Source of the DNA: Geosiphon pyriformis
Taxonomy: Eukaryota; Glomeromycota; Glomeromycetes; Archaeosporales; Geosiphonaceae
Direction of reading: 5' to 3'
Assembly (NCBI GenBank): GCA_016748015.1
Contig: JAAOMT010000009.1
Span: forward strand, 1,128,970-1,192,969
DNA length: 64,000 bases
Under the pieces are notes generated by a model, which searched no databases, was not told the DNA's origin, and saw nothing but the letters and a program-made list of their open reading frames with translations. Positions 36,915-49,667 of the stretch are shown piece by piece; within the stretch, counting starts at the first letter, position 1; each line of letters opens with the position of its first letter. The translations under genes and the position numbers were made by a program.

Positions 36915-39458
36915 ATGGACGACTTTGCTGACAAAGTGATAATAAAAGACTTAGTTGTGCGAAGCATTCTTGGTGTTGACTCCTGGGAAATAATCAAGCG
37001 TCAACCGGTTGTGATTAATGTTACCATTCACACCAATATTTCACAAGCAGGTGAAACTGATCATTTGCCGCACTCAATTCACTATGGTGTGGTGTGCAAG
37101 AAAGTTACTAAATTTGCTGAAGAATCAAACTATAAATCGGTTGAGGCTCTTGCGGATGGAATAGCAAGAGTATGCATTGTGGATTGCCATGCCCCAAAAG
37201 TATCCGTGCGTGTTGATAAGCCTCGTGCTTTATTACATGCCAGTTCAGCTGGTGTAGGGATCACAAGAATTAAAGAAGATTATTCAACATTTGGATCTCA
37301 TACTGATGTCCGAACTTCATCTCTTCTGAGCCATCAAGATTTTATTTTTGTGAAAGATCTAAATCTTAAAACCATAATAGGGGTAAATCCATGGGAAAGG
37401 GAAGAAAAGCAAACTGTGATAGTTAACCTGACAATATATCCAAGTTTTGCGATGGGCACTTTGCAAGATTACGTTCCCAAACCTCATAATTACCACACCA
37501 TTGTCAGAACCATCTCTAAGGTACGTTTCAACAGAGAGGTTGATGATATGCTTGATATTATTGGCCGATTGCTTTTCAGGCTTAAATATTACGATCATCG
37601 ATACAGCATGTTGAAGAATCAAAATATAAAACTGTCGAAGCGTTTGCAACAGCTCTTGCACGGATCGCAATAACTGAATGCCATGTTAGTAAGATTACGG
37701 TTCGGGTCGAGAAGCCAAGTGCTTTGGTTTTTGCTAGCTCCGCAGGAGTTGAAATCACCAGAAGTATATCTACCATCACGAGCAAAACCCTACCACAATT
37801 GAATTCTATTCACAAAGGATTTTTTCGGGAAAATGTCAAGCCAGTAAGCGATACATCAAATCTTCAGCGATCAGATATTCCCAATAGTTTTCACCATTTA
37901 GTATTCATTGCGCTTGGCTCCAACATGGGGGACACTGTTGATAATATCAACTCTGCCCTCTCTAAAATTCAAGAAAAGTGTAATTCTAAAATATTGGACA
38001 CGTCTTTTCTGTACGAAACATCACCAATGCATATAACAGATCAAGCGAGATTTTTAAATGCAGCGTGCAAGGTAAACGAGTCTGAAAAACTATTACATTC
38101 TTTCAAAAATACTCTTTTGTATACCCTAAGCGCGAAACATTATTATTTTAATTGATGAAAATTTCGACAGATCATTACAGATTTGAGTCCTGAGGAATTG
38201 CTTCAAAAGCTAAAGGCAATAGAGGCTGAAATGGGAAGATTCGATGTCGTTACTATACGTTATGGTCCAAGACCAATCGACCTAGACATAATATTTTATG
38301 ACGATATTGAATATACTTCAGATACTCTATCGATCCCACATCCTCGAATGCATGAAAGAGAGTTTGTTTTGAGACCGATATGCGAGTGTGTAACTGTTTT
38401 TTTAATGAAACTTATCAGTGATTTTTATCTTGAAATTATTTTACGAGTATTTTTAATAGCCATTCTTTTATATTTAAAGCATTGCTAAAGGAAAAGAGCA
38501 TCCAAAGCTTTACAAAACCTGCGGCCAGTTACTCAATCAATTATTGAATTCGCTTGATTATGATTTACAAGGAAATGATATATGGAGGGTCATTCCAATT
38601 GGGAAATCCAAGTGGCGGTTAGGATCCAAAACATTCTTAATGGGTGTCCTTAATGTCACCCCCGATAGCTTCAGCGATGGTGGATTATATAACAATGTAG
38701 ATGATGCGGTTACTAGATTTGAAAAACTAGTATTGGAGGGTGCGGATATCATAGATATTGGAGGAATGTCTACTCGACCTAATGCTACAGATATACCTGC
38801 CGAAGAAGAGTTGTCGAGAGTTCTTCCAGTTATACAAACGATTCGTGCTAAAGGTATTACTAATATACCAATATCGATTGACACTTACCGTGCTACTGTG
38901 GCTGAGAGAGCGATCGCGGCTGGGGCTGATTTGATCAATGATGTTTCCGGGGGAATGCTAGATCCAGAAATGTTTTCTGTGATGGCCAATGCCAATATAC
39001 CGGTTTGCCTTCAACACATGCGAGGCGATCCCAAATCAATGACTCATTTTACCCAATACGAAGATGTTATAATAGATATTTGTTATGAACTTTCTGAGCG
39101 CGTAAATCATGCAATCCAGGCTGGTGTCAAGCGGTGGAACATAATAATTGACCCTGGTATAGGCTTTGCAAAAGATTATTCACAAAATTTCCAAATCTTA
39201 AGGCGCCTTTCAGATATGATTAGCCAAAACAGTCCTCTTGAAGGTTTTCCATGTCTTTTGGGGCCATCGCGAAAAGGGTTTATTGGACATGTAATTCAAC
39301 AGTCTGAAGCCAAAAATCGAGTTTGGGGCACAGCAGCTGCATGCACAGCATCTGTTGCTGGAGGTGTTGATATTTTGAGAGTGCATGATGTTAAGGAAAT
39401 GGTGGATGTGGTAAAGGTGGCTGATAGCATTTGGAGAGTGAATCAAAGAAAGTCATAA
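36915..39458 (+). CDS. FOL1: trifunctional folate synthesis protein (DHNA x2, HPPK, DHPS)
   Basis: Four exons (36915-37520, 37607-38071, 38171-38385, 38480-39458) give 754 residues. Residues 1 to about 115 and 140-255 are two dihydroneopterin aldolase domains in tandem (VRSILGVDSWE and LKTIIGVNPWE; both end in a VRVDKP/VRVEKP-type block). About 290-440 is hydroxymethyl-dihydropterin pyrophosphokinase (FIALGSNMGDT, FLYETSPMH, YGPRPIDLDIIFYDD). About 460-754 is dihydropteroate synthase (MGVLNVTPDSFSDGG, DIIDIGGMSTRP, LLGPSRKGFIG). The protein makes dihydropteroate from dihydroneopterin and p-aminobenzoate and is the sulfonamide target. The domain order is that of fungal Fol1/Fas proteins. The third intron uses a GTGTGT donor, chosen because it gives the expected RPICDIA sequence. 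Confidence 0.96.
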
Positions 39459-41125
39459 TCTAAATTTGTTTTTCATTTACATTAAATCATACCGACTTTT
39501 AATGCACAATTTTTCAGTGTGACTTTCATTGAAAATTTTGCCAGTAAAACAAGTTTTTTGTTCTTAAAAAATTTTTTTTAAGGTAACAATCAAATAAGAT
39601 TTGAATCAAAAATTTAGTTTTTAATATTTAATCTAATAGTAAGATAAAAATAATTGATAAAAAGAATATATATTATTTGTAATTTTTAGAATACAATAAA
39701 AGTTCAGTTCACCAATCAAAAGAAAAGATCCGTTTGCTATAGCATATAATCATAGGTTAAAATAAGAGTAATTCGATCAATACAAGTTGAAAATTCGGTT
39801 GCAGAGTAAGATCACATAGAAATAGATGAATGAGGGTTATTGAAGATTTGTTTTAACATTCTGTTGCATCATAAAAAAACTTTTGGTGCAATGTATAGAA
39901 TTATTCCAAATATCCAATCCAAGATCATCATAAGTGGAATATCGTAGGATGTTGCCCGAATGCAAAAAGGAATTATATCAAGTCCTATAGCAATATTTTT
40001 TGCGTATCAGGAACTCCATCACGATCCCGTAATCGAGTGTTTTAACATTTTGCGTAACCCCTATTATCTTAGAAGTCTCCATCGCTAATCAATATGGCTC
40101 TTTGAATATTATGGTTACTTCTTTAAAGTGTTCATCGTTGTTCTACGAAGATGTGCTCATAAATTTTATTACTACTTCCCCACCTTTCTCCCCTTTTCTT
40201 TCTTCATCTTTCATATTCTATTTTACCATAATGTTTTATGCTTCCTTCATAAATCGTTCCATAAATCCATGTTGCTCTATATATAATACCGAACCCTTCC
40301 TCACAAATCTTGGAAATATTATCTAAACGCTTCCATGGAACTTATTGAAAATAATGCCCTTTGATCGTATTTTATGTATATATACTGGTTTCTTAATGGT
40401 TTCATCAACTGTTTTATTGCCGCTTGAAAAGTCCTAGTAAAGTTTCCAAAAATTGAGAAGGGGCATGCCTCGCACGAATTTCCTCAATTATTTTTGGCAT
40501 ATTCGACACTTGTAGCAATCATGAGTTTCTTTTAATTTCAAGGTTTCCCATGGTATGGGATAAAAGCTGATAAAATAGGATTTGGCGAATTTTATGAACA
40601 AAGAACGTTTCTTTTTATCCTTACCGTCAAACTATACAAGTTATTAACCCTTGGGTCTTATATTTTTTTCCTAGATAATATCTTGTGGCTAAATGTCATT
40701 AACCCGATATGGTGGGGACATTCGGAAGGCGTTATCCATCTTCCAAACACTTTGAGTGATCATTACCAAATTTCTTTTAATTTGTAAAATACATCAAACA
40801 ATATAATATTAACAGTTATTTTTAAATAAATTAAAATTTGTATTACAAATAATAAGATTTTTAGAAAATTAAATTATCATTTTTAATCAAATTAACATAT
40901 ATAATTTTTTGTTAATTAAAATCATGTTTAACGTTTTTATTAATAATTTATTTTTATAAAAATTTTAAAAATCATTTAACTTAGAAAAGAAATTATTCAA
41001 GAACTGCTCGCAGATAATTAAGAAATGATCTTACTAATCTTACGTACCATGTGATGATATAATCTCTTTTATTTGGATCTCATGTTGATACTATCGTTGT
41101 AGCCATTATAAGATTTTTTGCAAAT
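39459..41125. other. intergenic region, 1.7 kb, no gene recognised
   Basis: Lies after FOL1 and after the 3' end of PRS1. 39700-40760 has mixed composition and short open frames (for example 40102-40326) without domains. 40780-41000 is A/T-rich. It might hold an old repeat; I could not identify one. Confidence 0.35.
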
Positions 41126-42560
41126 TCAGATCAAATCCATCACATTGAATAAAGCACTAACACTTTCCCCATTATGTATTCTTCTAATAGCTTCTGCAAA
41201 GATTGGGGCAATATTGAAAACTCTCATTTTCGGACACTTCTCTAGGTGCTCCTCCTGTGGAATACTATCACTTACAATTACTTGATCAATCATACTTGAC
41301 TGAATTCTTTGGATCGCATCACCACTCATGATAGCATGTGTAATAATTGCAAAAATTTTTTGAGCTCCATTATCCACCAACACCTTGGCAGCTTTGGTGA
41401 TTGTAAAAGAAGTATCAGCAATATCATCAATCAAAATGCAAACCTTATCTCTTACTTGACCAACAAGCATCATATTTGCTTTATGAGGTTGATGTTGAGA
41501 GCGACGCTCCTTATGAATAAGGGCAAAGTCCATATGTAGTTTATCAGCAATCGAGGTAGCCCTAAGTATTAAAAAGAATTTAAAAAAAATAATAGTTTAA
41601 TGTTTCTAAAAATATCGTAATAGTGATAGTAATCCGTAAAATTCCTTTACCTTTTGGCCCCTCCTGCATCTGGAGAAACTACCACTGCATTTTCCCAATT
41701 TGGAATATTTTCTTTGATATATTTAATCATTAAAGGTTGACCATATAGATTATCAACAGGAATATCAAAAAATCCTTGGAATTGAGGATCGTGTAAATCC
41801 ATTGTCATTATGTGATCAGCCCCTTTAATATTTTAATTATTTAATAATTTTCTGTTATGATTTCATAATTCAAGGTTTTAACCTATCTTTTTTAAATACC
41901 TGCACAAGTCAAAAGATTGGCAATGAGGGTTCCAGATCTAGCAATCCAATGTTTGTATCCACTAAGATGTCGACCTGGAATTACCTGTGTCTGAACGGTA
42001 TTCACGTGTGTAGATGGAAATCGGGTGCCTGCAGGTGTAATATCATCTTCAATTCTAGAAATCGCGTCAAAAGGTTCTTGGATTTCTTTGACAGGAGAAG
42101 ATGGCAAGGAATTGACAGGCGTTGGATCGAATGTATAACCAGTAAAATTATTCTTAGTAATTCTTGATAAAAGTGCTCCATTGCGTTTAAAAGGAGCGTC
42201 AGGCTGTCTTGCATATGGAAAGCAAGGTATGACAGCAGTGACTTTTGCCGCTGAGGCAGTCTTACACGCTGATATCATGATTAAAAGTTCCATTAAATTA
42301 TCGTTGACATGACCACAGCCTGATTGAATAATGTAGACATCTTTTTCTCTAACGCTTTCGCGAATTTCAACATTTGTTTCTTTATTTGAGAATTTAGAAA
42401 GTTCCACACGTCCAAGTGATTGTCCCAAACGAGAAGCAATTTGTTGAGCAAGTTTTGGGTGTGAAGAACCTCCCTATGAAGGAAAATCATGAGACTTAGA
42501 CCTTGATTATCCAAATGTGAAAATGTCATGAACACTCACGAAGATAACAATATTTCTCAT
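41126..42560 (-). CDS. PRS1: ribose-phosphate pyrophosphokinase, Prs1 type with inserted region
   Basis: Four exons on the minus strand (42540-42560, 41900-42473, 41651-41822, 41126-41561) give 400 residues. It makes PRPP from ribose 5-phosphate and ATP. Seen: [17 protein letters not shown] start, [65 protein letters not shown] and [14 protein letters not shown] (PRPP loop; the canonical form has DDMADT). Between PCFPYARQ and [10 protein letters not shown] there is an insertion of roughly 80 residues, the 'non-homologous region' known from yeast Prs1 and Prs5, which accounts for the length over the usual 318. Such paralogues work as heteromers with Prs2-4. The first exon encodes only seven residues. 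Confidence 0.94.
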
Positions 42561-44454
42561 CTTTTAAAAGTAGCATTGAGGAATTTTTAAGGTATTAAAT
42601 AGGTTGACACCTGACCGAAATTGTAGGACAATCTATTTGACTTTTTAATATTGGACTTCAACAATGACTAAAATTTCTTATTTTCTATTCTTTTTAAAAA
42701 TATGTCTAAAAACAAAAGAAAGGCTAGTTCTTTGACAAGAACCACTACTGCAACAATAGCCTCTTGCTTACGTAACTTTCAACTTTATCATCAGAATTCA
42801 GATATTAGAATTTTTGTCAACGTATATAATTGAACAAACCAAAAACCTTTAAATGTTTCAGAGTTTTACTATTCTCCAAAAGAAGGTCAGATCTATTTAG
42901 TAATAGAGAGAACCATAATCATTTAGCTCCTGATCTCATTTACTAGTTTTGCTTTCCATATTTTTGGGGTAGAAAAATTAATAAAGGTAATTAAGATTTT
43001 GGTCTTCTGATTATTTATATTTGCAAAATATTAATTAATTTATAGATTTGACTTCAATGATAAAGAGACGCAAAAAAACAATTTACTTAAGAGACTCACA
43101 ACTTTCACCTGATTCTGAACAAATTAATGGTCAGATTTACCTGGAAAATATTTTTTCCAAGATTCCAATTGGAAATCGAATACATGCTAAGGCGACCTGC
43201 TTAAGGGCCTATTTTTTATGGAATGTTGCGATTAGCTATGAGGGATTTATTTCCAGTTGTGAAGACTTCTATAGTGCTATGAATGCCAAAGATTACTCTT
43301 GATGGTGTGGAGAGATCTGTTAAGAATGGTGTAAAGGGAAGAGAAGGGCAATCGGCTTTGTGGGATGTGAAAGAATAGTATTTGTTTCCATGAACGCGGA
43401 AGAAATGGAAAACTCGGATTAAAAAGTATGGAAAAATCAAAGATATCCTCCGAGGTGAACTCTGTTTTCTAGATATCTTGCAATTATCCAGCCAATTGAC
43501 ATTGATTACTGTGGCATTAGATATTGCTATCTCTGATTACCCAGTTCCAGTTTTACGCGACGTACGTTTTTACTTACCACACCATACGTTGGCATCACCT
43601 TTACTGGAAGTTTCACATGGACTGGTCTCAAGCCTATGCAAAGGGTTTGTATTCTGGACAAACATCATGTGTTTTACAGACTGTCGCGATTCTGACTCTT
43701 GGGATTTTATGGAATCATGACATTATTGCTACTCAACATCCCGTCATGTGTTCTTCCAGATGAACGTGAATGATGGAAGGGAGTTCAGCGACAAGGGGAA
43801 GTGGGACCAAGGTGGCTACTTCGGAAGTTAGGATGAATAGGGTGGGGATGACCTAATGATTGCATGCAGTATCTTATTCGGACATTCTTTCAGAGTACTG
43901 TAATACATATAGAAAACTGGCAATCAAAATTGCAACTGCTACAGACCAAGAATTTTTATAAAGAATCTAGCTTCACTTTTAGCTGAATACCTTTTATCCC
44001 TCTATCAAACTCTTAATTCCTTGAAATAACTTCTTTACTGGCAAAATTCTCGAACTTAAACTTTATATGATTGATTGTTTAAATTTTTTCTTCTATTAAG
44101 TGTATTCTACAACCTGAAACATGTAGTTCGAAAATTTTAGATTTTATTTCACCTTTTCAAAATTATCTACCAATTCCTATGCAACTCTCATTCTGGAGTT
44201 CAAATTAATTTTTATCAAGTCATTTTCCACATGACCAACTAATGTTTTATCACAAGAATGTATTGTAATTTTTTGGTAAAGGTAGTTTCATCCCTTCAAA
44301 GAAAATAAGAAATTCTTACTCAAATGGAAATTTTTTATGAGATCTTAACTAAATATACATTATTTCTAAAAGACTCATTATCTGATTATTGTTGTAAAAA
44401 GTATAGAGTCTATGTATGATTAACTATATCGGAAATGTGTAAGATGCATATTTC
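42561..44454. other. intergenic region, 1.9 kb, with unassigned open frames
   Basis: Contains the PRS1 promoter on the left and the glycogen synthase 3' flank on the right. Open frames at 43048-43302 and 43478-43763 lie in mixed-composition DNA. They could be remnants of one broken gene, because they are near each other and richer in G+C, but no domain is recognisable. No gene is called. Confidence 0.35.
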
Positions 44455-47074
44455 CTATTGTGTTTGAACCGAATTAGCTCTGGTGATGTCACCTTCGCTC
44501 AACAGATCTCGTTTAGGATCGCTCCTATTTCTTATAAAGATAGGAAAGTATTCCTCCTCTTCCTCGTCATTATACCCGCCCATACTAAATTTCAAGTTTG
44601 ACACCCCATCTGTAATCTCCCCAGCACCTGGATACCCACCATTCCCGCGAATTCTCGGTGATCCGGGAGCAGATAAGGGTTTGGGTATCTTGACTTTAAG
44701 GTTACCCAGATCGCCGATATCAGATCCCACGAATGAGTCAGGGTAGGCACGATGGAGAGCAAGCTTCCTGGCTCTTACATACTCCATGCCCATTAATTTC
44801 CAGTCAAGTAAATCCGACAATCGTTCTGTTCGATTTCGTTGATTTATACGTTGACGACGCGTCTTTTGGCAAAATTGTAACATATAATCAGCAAGCTGTT
44901 GAATTGACTCTTCGACAGATTTCATTCGACGATCCACAATGTAAATTCCATAATCCGAAGAATTCTCTATCATTTCATCCATATAACAGCCGAACCCGGA
45001 AAGATTTGTCGTTATCGATGGCAGGCCCATAACTGTGCATTCGGCAGGTGTATACCCCCATGGTTCATAGTAACTTGGAAAAACTCCCAAATGGCAGCCT
45101 CTTACGAAATCATCATAGTCGAGACCGATGAGAGGATTGTTGGAGTTCAAGAATTCTGGATGGAATATAACTTTTACTCTATCTGATGGGTTATTGAAAA
45201 GTTGAAGACGACGAAGTTGATTGAGGATCGGGTCATTGTTGTCGTCTGCCATGTTATGGGTCACTATAGGAGGAAGAGTGGTACGTTTCAAAGCGATTAC
45301 CCGTCTCTTCAACAACACTTTCTCCTCGGGACTAAGTAACTCTGCTGGATTAACAACTGCACCGCTAACTTCCCCACTACAAATAATCCAAGAGGTTGTA
45401 AATAAAGTTATAGTGAAGATAAAGATCAACAGATTGCTTTACATACCCAGTATAACGTGCTGCCTTTTCAAATATACGTTGACTTATCTTTTCTGTGATA
45501 TCTTTTACCGTTTCATGAAGCTGCTTTGTGACCGCTTGACCTTTAAGGGCTTCGACGGTGAATGAATGAGTAGCTGCAGGCATTACAATGAATGCTACCA
45601 CAGTGATGGGTGAGTTACAAGCTTTTAGACGTTCATTTAATCCTGGTGTATATGAAAATCAAAGGATGAGTGAGTAATATTGAACCTGGTTTGATCTGAT
45701 GTCAAAAATTTCTACTCACGTGCCAAAGACTCAATGAACATATCTACCCCCTTGTTCCGATATTCATAACGCCCGGCGGTAAAGAAATATAAGGTATTCT
45801 CAAGATCAAAATCATAATATCCATAAAAGTGACCACGAATGAAATTATGAATTTTCTGCTTATTCACAGCATGAAGATTTTGGAATTCGTGCATTGCAGA
45901 GAATTTGACCACGTTTAGACCATTGGGAAGAACACCATCTAGTGAAAAAAGTTTAATGTAAATTTCAAAATTCAATTTCATCAGAAAAAAGCTGATCAAA
46001 GAATCACCAACCTGGTTTTCTCTTGAGCAAGTGCTCAGATTCATATGCAGTTATTTGACTCACTGTTGTAAATACATCTGAACAGTGAGCCGCGGCTCTT
46101 TCAACACAATATCGGTGATATATGCCACGTTTTCCAGCTTCCTCGTCTACGGCAAAGTTAGCAATGTTATTGTAGAAATCTACAGATCCAGCGCACAAAT
46201 ATCGTCCAAGCAAAGTTGCATGGGTAGTGAAGATTGTGGTCACGTCTATATGACGTTTCCGAATGAGCGGAATTGCAACACCAGAAAGCCACTCGTGGAA
46301 ATGTGCAATGACTGCTTTACTGCGCTCAAGTTTGACAAACTAATCATAAGATTTAATATTAAAAATTGCCTTCTGGTTGCTTGTACTGGTAGGTCATATG
46401 ATTGCAAATTATCTGAATTTTACCTCTCCCAAAAACCAGGTGACAAGGTAACCAAATAAGATGGCTTCATTTGTTTCGGTATCATTTTGGGGAGATGGTA
46501 TATGAGCGATATTCCATAGATCTCCTTTCCATTCATCAAGCTTATTGATGACAGACTGGGTATCAAATAAGAGTACTCGTGGTGCACCTTCGATCAACCA
46601 ACGTCCGTACACATATTTTACTCCATAGTGAGACATGCCATCAAGAACTTCTTTGACGTATGGCATTGTGGGTTCTTCGGGTTCTACCTCTGCGGAAGCA
46701 GTCTTATACGCAAGAGGTCCAATCAGAGTGAATCTGTCGCCATATTCTTGACATGTAACAGGAGCTTTCGATTTGATCACAGTATAAATTCCTCCAACTG
46801 AAGAAATGAAACAAATACAATAGATTAAATTCAAATTTCTTTTCCTAACAGGAGATAGAAGTTTGAAGATCCATCGATAAAGAAAATTGATTTCAATTAA
46901 ATATCTAATTAAGAGGAAAAGCTAAATTATTTGAAGGATTTAATTTCTCCTTTCCCGACCCCAAGTGGAAAATAAAGCAATTATGGTGATATGTTTGATT
47001 TTAAACATACCTTTATTTGCAACCTCCCACGCAATTTCAAACAATAAATGGTTATGAACATCACGGTGAACCAT
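44455..47074 (-). CDS. GSY1: glycogen synthase (GT3 family)
   Basis: Six exons on the minus strand (47011-47074, 46424-46797, 46012-46339, 45720-45938, 45447-45642, 44455-45376) give 700 residues, close to yeast Gsy1/2. It transfers glucose from UDP-glucose to glycogen non-reducing ends. Seen: [20 protein letters not shown] followed by [12 protein letters not shown] (UDP-glucose-binding start), [38 protein letters not shown], and [16 protein letters not shown] with [13 protein letters not shown]. An Arg cluster, [10 protein letters not shown] (near 44836-44866), fits the glucose-6-phosphate-binding regulatory helix. The C-terminal tail has SAPGSPR-type Ser-Pro sites like those phosphorylated in yeast Gsy2. 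Confidence 0.96.
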
Positions 47075-47942
47075 TTTATTTTTTATTTTAAAATTTTAAC
47101 AATAATACCAAAGACTACAAGGTAGTAAAATGGAAGGAAGAGTGGACAAAGAATTATCATAAAATTTGAACAAATTTCCTTTTTGCTAGGACATTCACTA
47201 AAAAAAACATGGCTATTTTATATTTTAATGATGAAGACGATAAATTGATTATGAGAATCTTTGAATCGATAGTACAAATGATGGGGAAATATCTAGTTCT
47301 GTTAAGGGAAAGTGGCGACTAATTTAAATGGCCACATGTTGTTTTCAGCTAGCCGTTTTCGGAGTCTAGTTCTCAGATTGCCCAAACCCCACAAATTTAT
47401 GTTTAAATGCCACCTGTAATGATGTAATGTTTATGGCATGTTCATCGATTGGGAAAGTATTTCCAGATATTTGACGACACTATGCTCAATTTAATGCATT
47501 AATTTTAAATGGTTTCTCTAATTGTGAACATGCGAAAGACCCGAAATTTTTATGGTTCAGGGTACATTATAAATTCATAATCATCTAAATTAAATGCGCA
47601 TTCCGTTGAAGTTTTTGAACTCTCTTGGTCCTGCAATCTAATGATCAAATATATGGCTGCTAAAAAAAATGGTCTCCCATAATATTCAATATGCCGATTT
47701 GATCAAATCAAATTTTTTAAAATGCAATATTGTTATAATAATCATGATGATGATTAATAAATCTCCTCAAGCAAAATGCCTCTAAGAAATAAATCACAGA
47801 ATATAAAGGAAATGATTTAATTCATTTCAAAGGATATAAATTTGTCAAATTTTTTCAGGTAGGCTAACAAACTATCAAATATTTCTTTCAATTAATTATC
47901 AATTCATCTTTTATCTATTTCAATTCCGATTACCTTTTTCCA
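47075..47942 (+). promoter_or_regulatory. intergenic region between glycogen synthase and the secreted protein
   Basis: 870 bases between divergent start codons. It is A+T-rich and without an open frame; the last 100 bases before 47943 are pyrimidine-rich, common in fungal promoters. No specific site is recognised. Confidence 0.35.
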
Positions 47943-48310
47943 ATGGCAAGATATTTTGTCTTTCGAAAGCCAGTATTCCTCACGTTACTTCTCGTATTAT
48001 GCGATTGGTTCACCAACGCTGCATTAATTCGAAAACGTAATGAAATTTGTTTGAACCAATGCAATGATCCATTCAACAATCCGTGCGGCTTCCCCGTAAT
48101 GCCATGTGTCGAAAGTGAATCACTTCAAACGCAATCCACCCAACAAGAGGATTGTCTCGAAGATCACCGACTCTCGGCGTGCGACAATAATCAATATCAG
48201 CAACAATCATGTGATAAAAAAGAAAACGATTACACTGTGATTACAAAGCGAGATCAGTTACTGAGTAAAGAAAGGCTAAGGAAACGATATACAAACTATG
48301 AAATAGTACC

Positions 48311-48342
<32 letters not shown>

Positions 48343-49667
48343 GTGGTGGTGACGATGAGAATATAATCATGATTATGAATGAAGAGGAAAATGTGCCCGT
48401 CATGATGGAAAATTATATGATACCGAGTGAATGTATTATGCCACCAATCCCAAACATTGGAAATTTCAAAACCGCCCAAGATACGAATTATCAAGAATGT
48501 TGTTGTAATAGTCATGCCCTACAATCGTGCTCAGATAAGCAACATCAAGCCGAAGAAGCTTGTGGTGGACAAGGTTCTTGTGCCCTCGCATTAAAACGAT
48601 ATCTGAGTCGACGTTGTGATCCTTATATTGGAACTCCTCTTTCCTGTGGTTGTGACATTTGTCCCTTACCGATCATTCCTCCCGTAGAAACTTATAAATG
48701 TTGTAGTAACAAAGATTATCAACAATGTGGTGCCGAAAATGAATCTCTGGAATCTTGTTGCAATGATCAACATGGAATTAATTCGTGCAGCGAACAACAA
48801 GGTGCTAGCACTTACATTATGAAACGTGAATTTATCCCAACTAATGGTGATCAGTGTGGTTTTCCTTGTTGTCCAAATCAAGCAGTTGAAAGTCTGAATT
48901 CTTGCTGTCAAGATGAATATTCAGAATTCGGTTGTAACAATTCGGCTTACGAGTCATGTGATAATAAACAAAATCAACTATGTTGTTGTGATCAAAATGA
49001 GGAAGCTTATACTCGAGTTGCTCGAAAGAAGAAACGATCCCGGTCATTTATACCTTCAGGACCCTTGAAAAGAAGACACCTTAAACGCCAATGTACATAC
49101 ACCATTTCAATGCTAGATGTTGGCGATTGCAAAACAGCGGGACAAAAAGAATACGCGTGTAGCAACTGTAAATCAGGTGAAACACAAGCCTGTTGTAATC
49201 GACAAGCTGAGGAGCAAAAGACTGGTGGTTGTGGAGGTTCTTTTGATCTTGTGATGAAACGAAATCTGGGTTTCCCTTTTCAAAATAATCATCGTATCAA
49301 CAAACTCTTACGTCGACGACCCCTTCAAATAAATATGGCGATGGAAAGAGAAAGAGAAGGACAAGTAGCTGATTGCGATAATGGATCGACTTGTGAATCG
49401 TTTGATAATCAGGATCAAGTTTGTTCGAATGATTTATATCAAGTCGAAAAGGCCGCGCTTGGTACGAATATGATGCGAAAACGGTCACCATTAAATCTGG
49501 CTATGGCGATGGAAGGACAAGAAAGACAGTGTGAAGCTTGTTGTGATGATACTCAACATGAGGAATGTTGCTGCCAGCAAAACGAGCTAGAAAGCTGCGA
49601 ATGTTGTGAAGATAGCTTTGCTGCATTGGATGCCAAAAATCCTAGAATATGGATGGAAAAATGTTAG
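47943..49667 (+). CDS. secreted Cys-rich protein with repeated Lys-Arg sites; candidate Kex2-processed repeat protein
   Basis: A single open frame of 574 residues. Residues 1 to about 27 form a signal peptide (VFLTLLLVLCDWFTNAA), followed at once by LIRKR. Dibasic sites then recur, most with a hydrophobic pair in front: TVITKR, RLRKR, ALALKR, YIMKR, VARKKKR, PLKRRHLKR, LVMKR, LLRRR and MMRKR. Between them are acidic, Gln/Glu/Asp-rich spacers full of Cys (CCC, CC, CxC) that resemble each other in the pattern 'Q-A/E-E-S-C-C-N-D'. One spacer has ten or more Asp residues encoded by GAT repeats (48312-48342). This is the architecture of Kex2-processed repeat proteins such as fungal pheromone precursors and the KEP class reported in Rhizophagus. 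No domain is recognised. Each short peptide after KR (for example NLGFPFQNNHR and EFIPTNGDQCGFP) would be a possible product. Confidence 0.75.
48310..48350 (+). repeat. GAT microsatellite coding for poly-Asp
   Basis: An in-frame run of gat/ggt triplets inside the secreted-protein gene, encoding about ten Asp and then several Gly. It is likely to vary in length between strains. Confidence 0.8.

Noticed and set aside
40102-40326. 74-codon open frame after FOL1
   Set aside because: Hydrophobic, Ser/Phe-rich, no signal-peptide logic and no conservation evidence.
43048-43763. Possible gene upstream of PRS1
   Set aside because: Two open frames in different registers without domain or convincing splice pairs.
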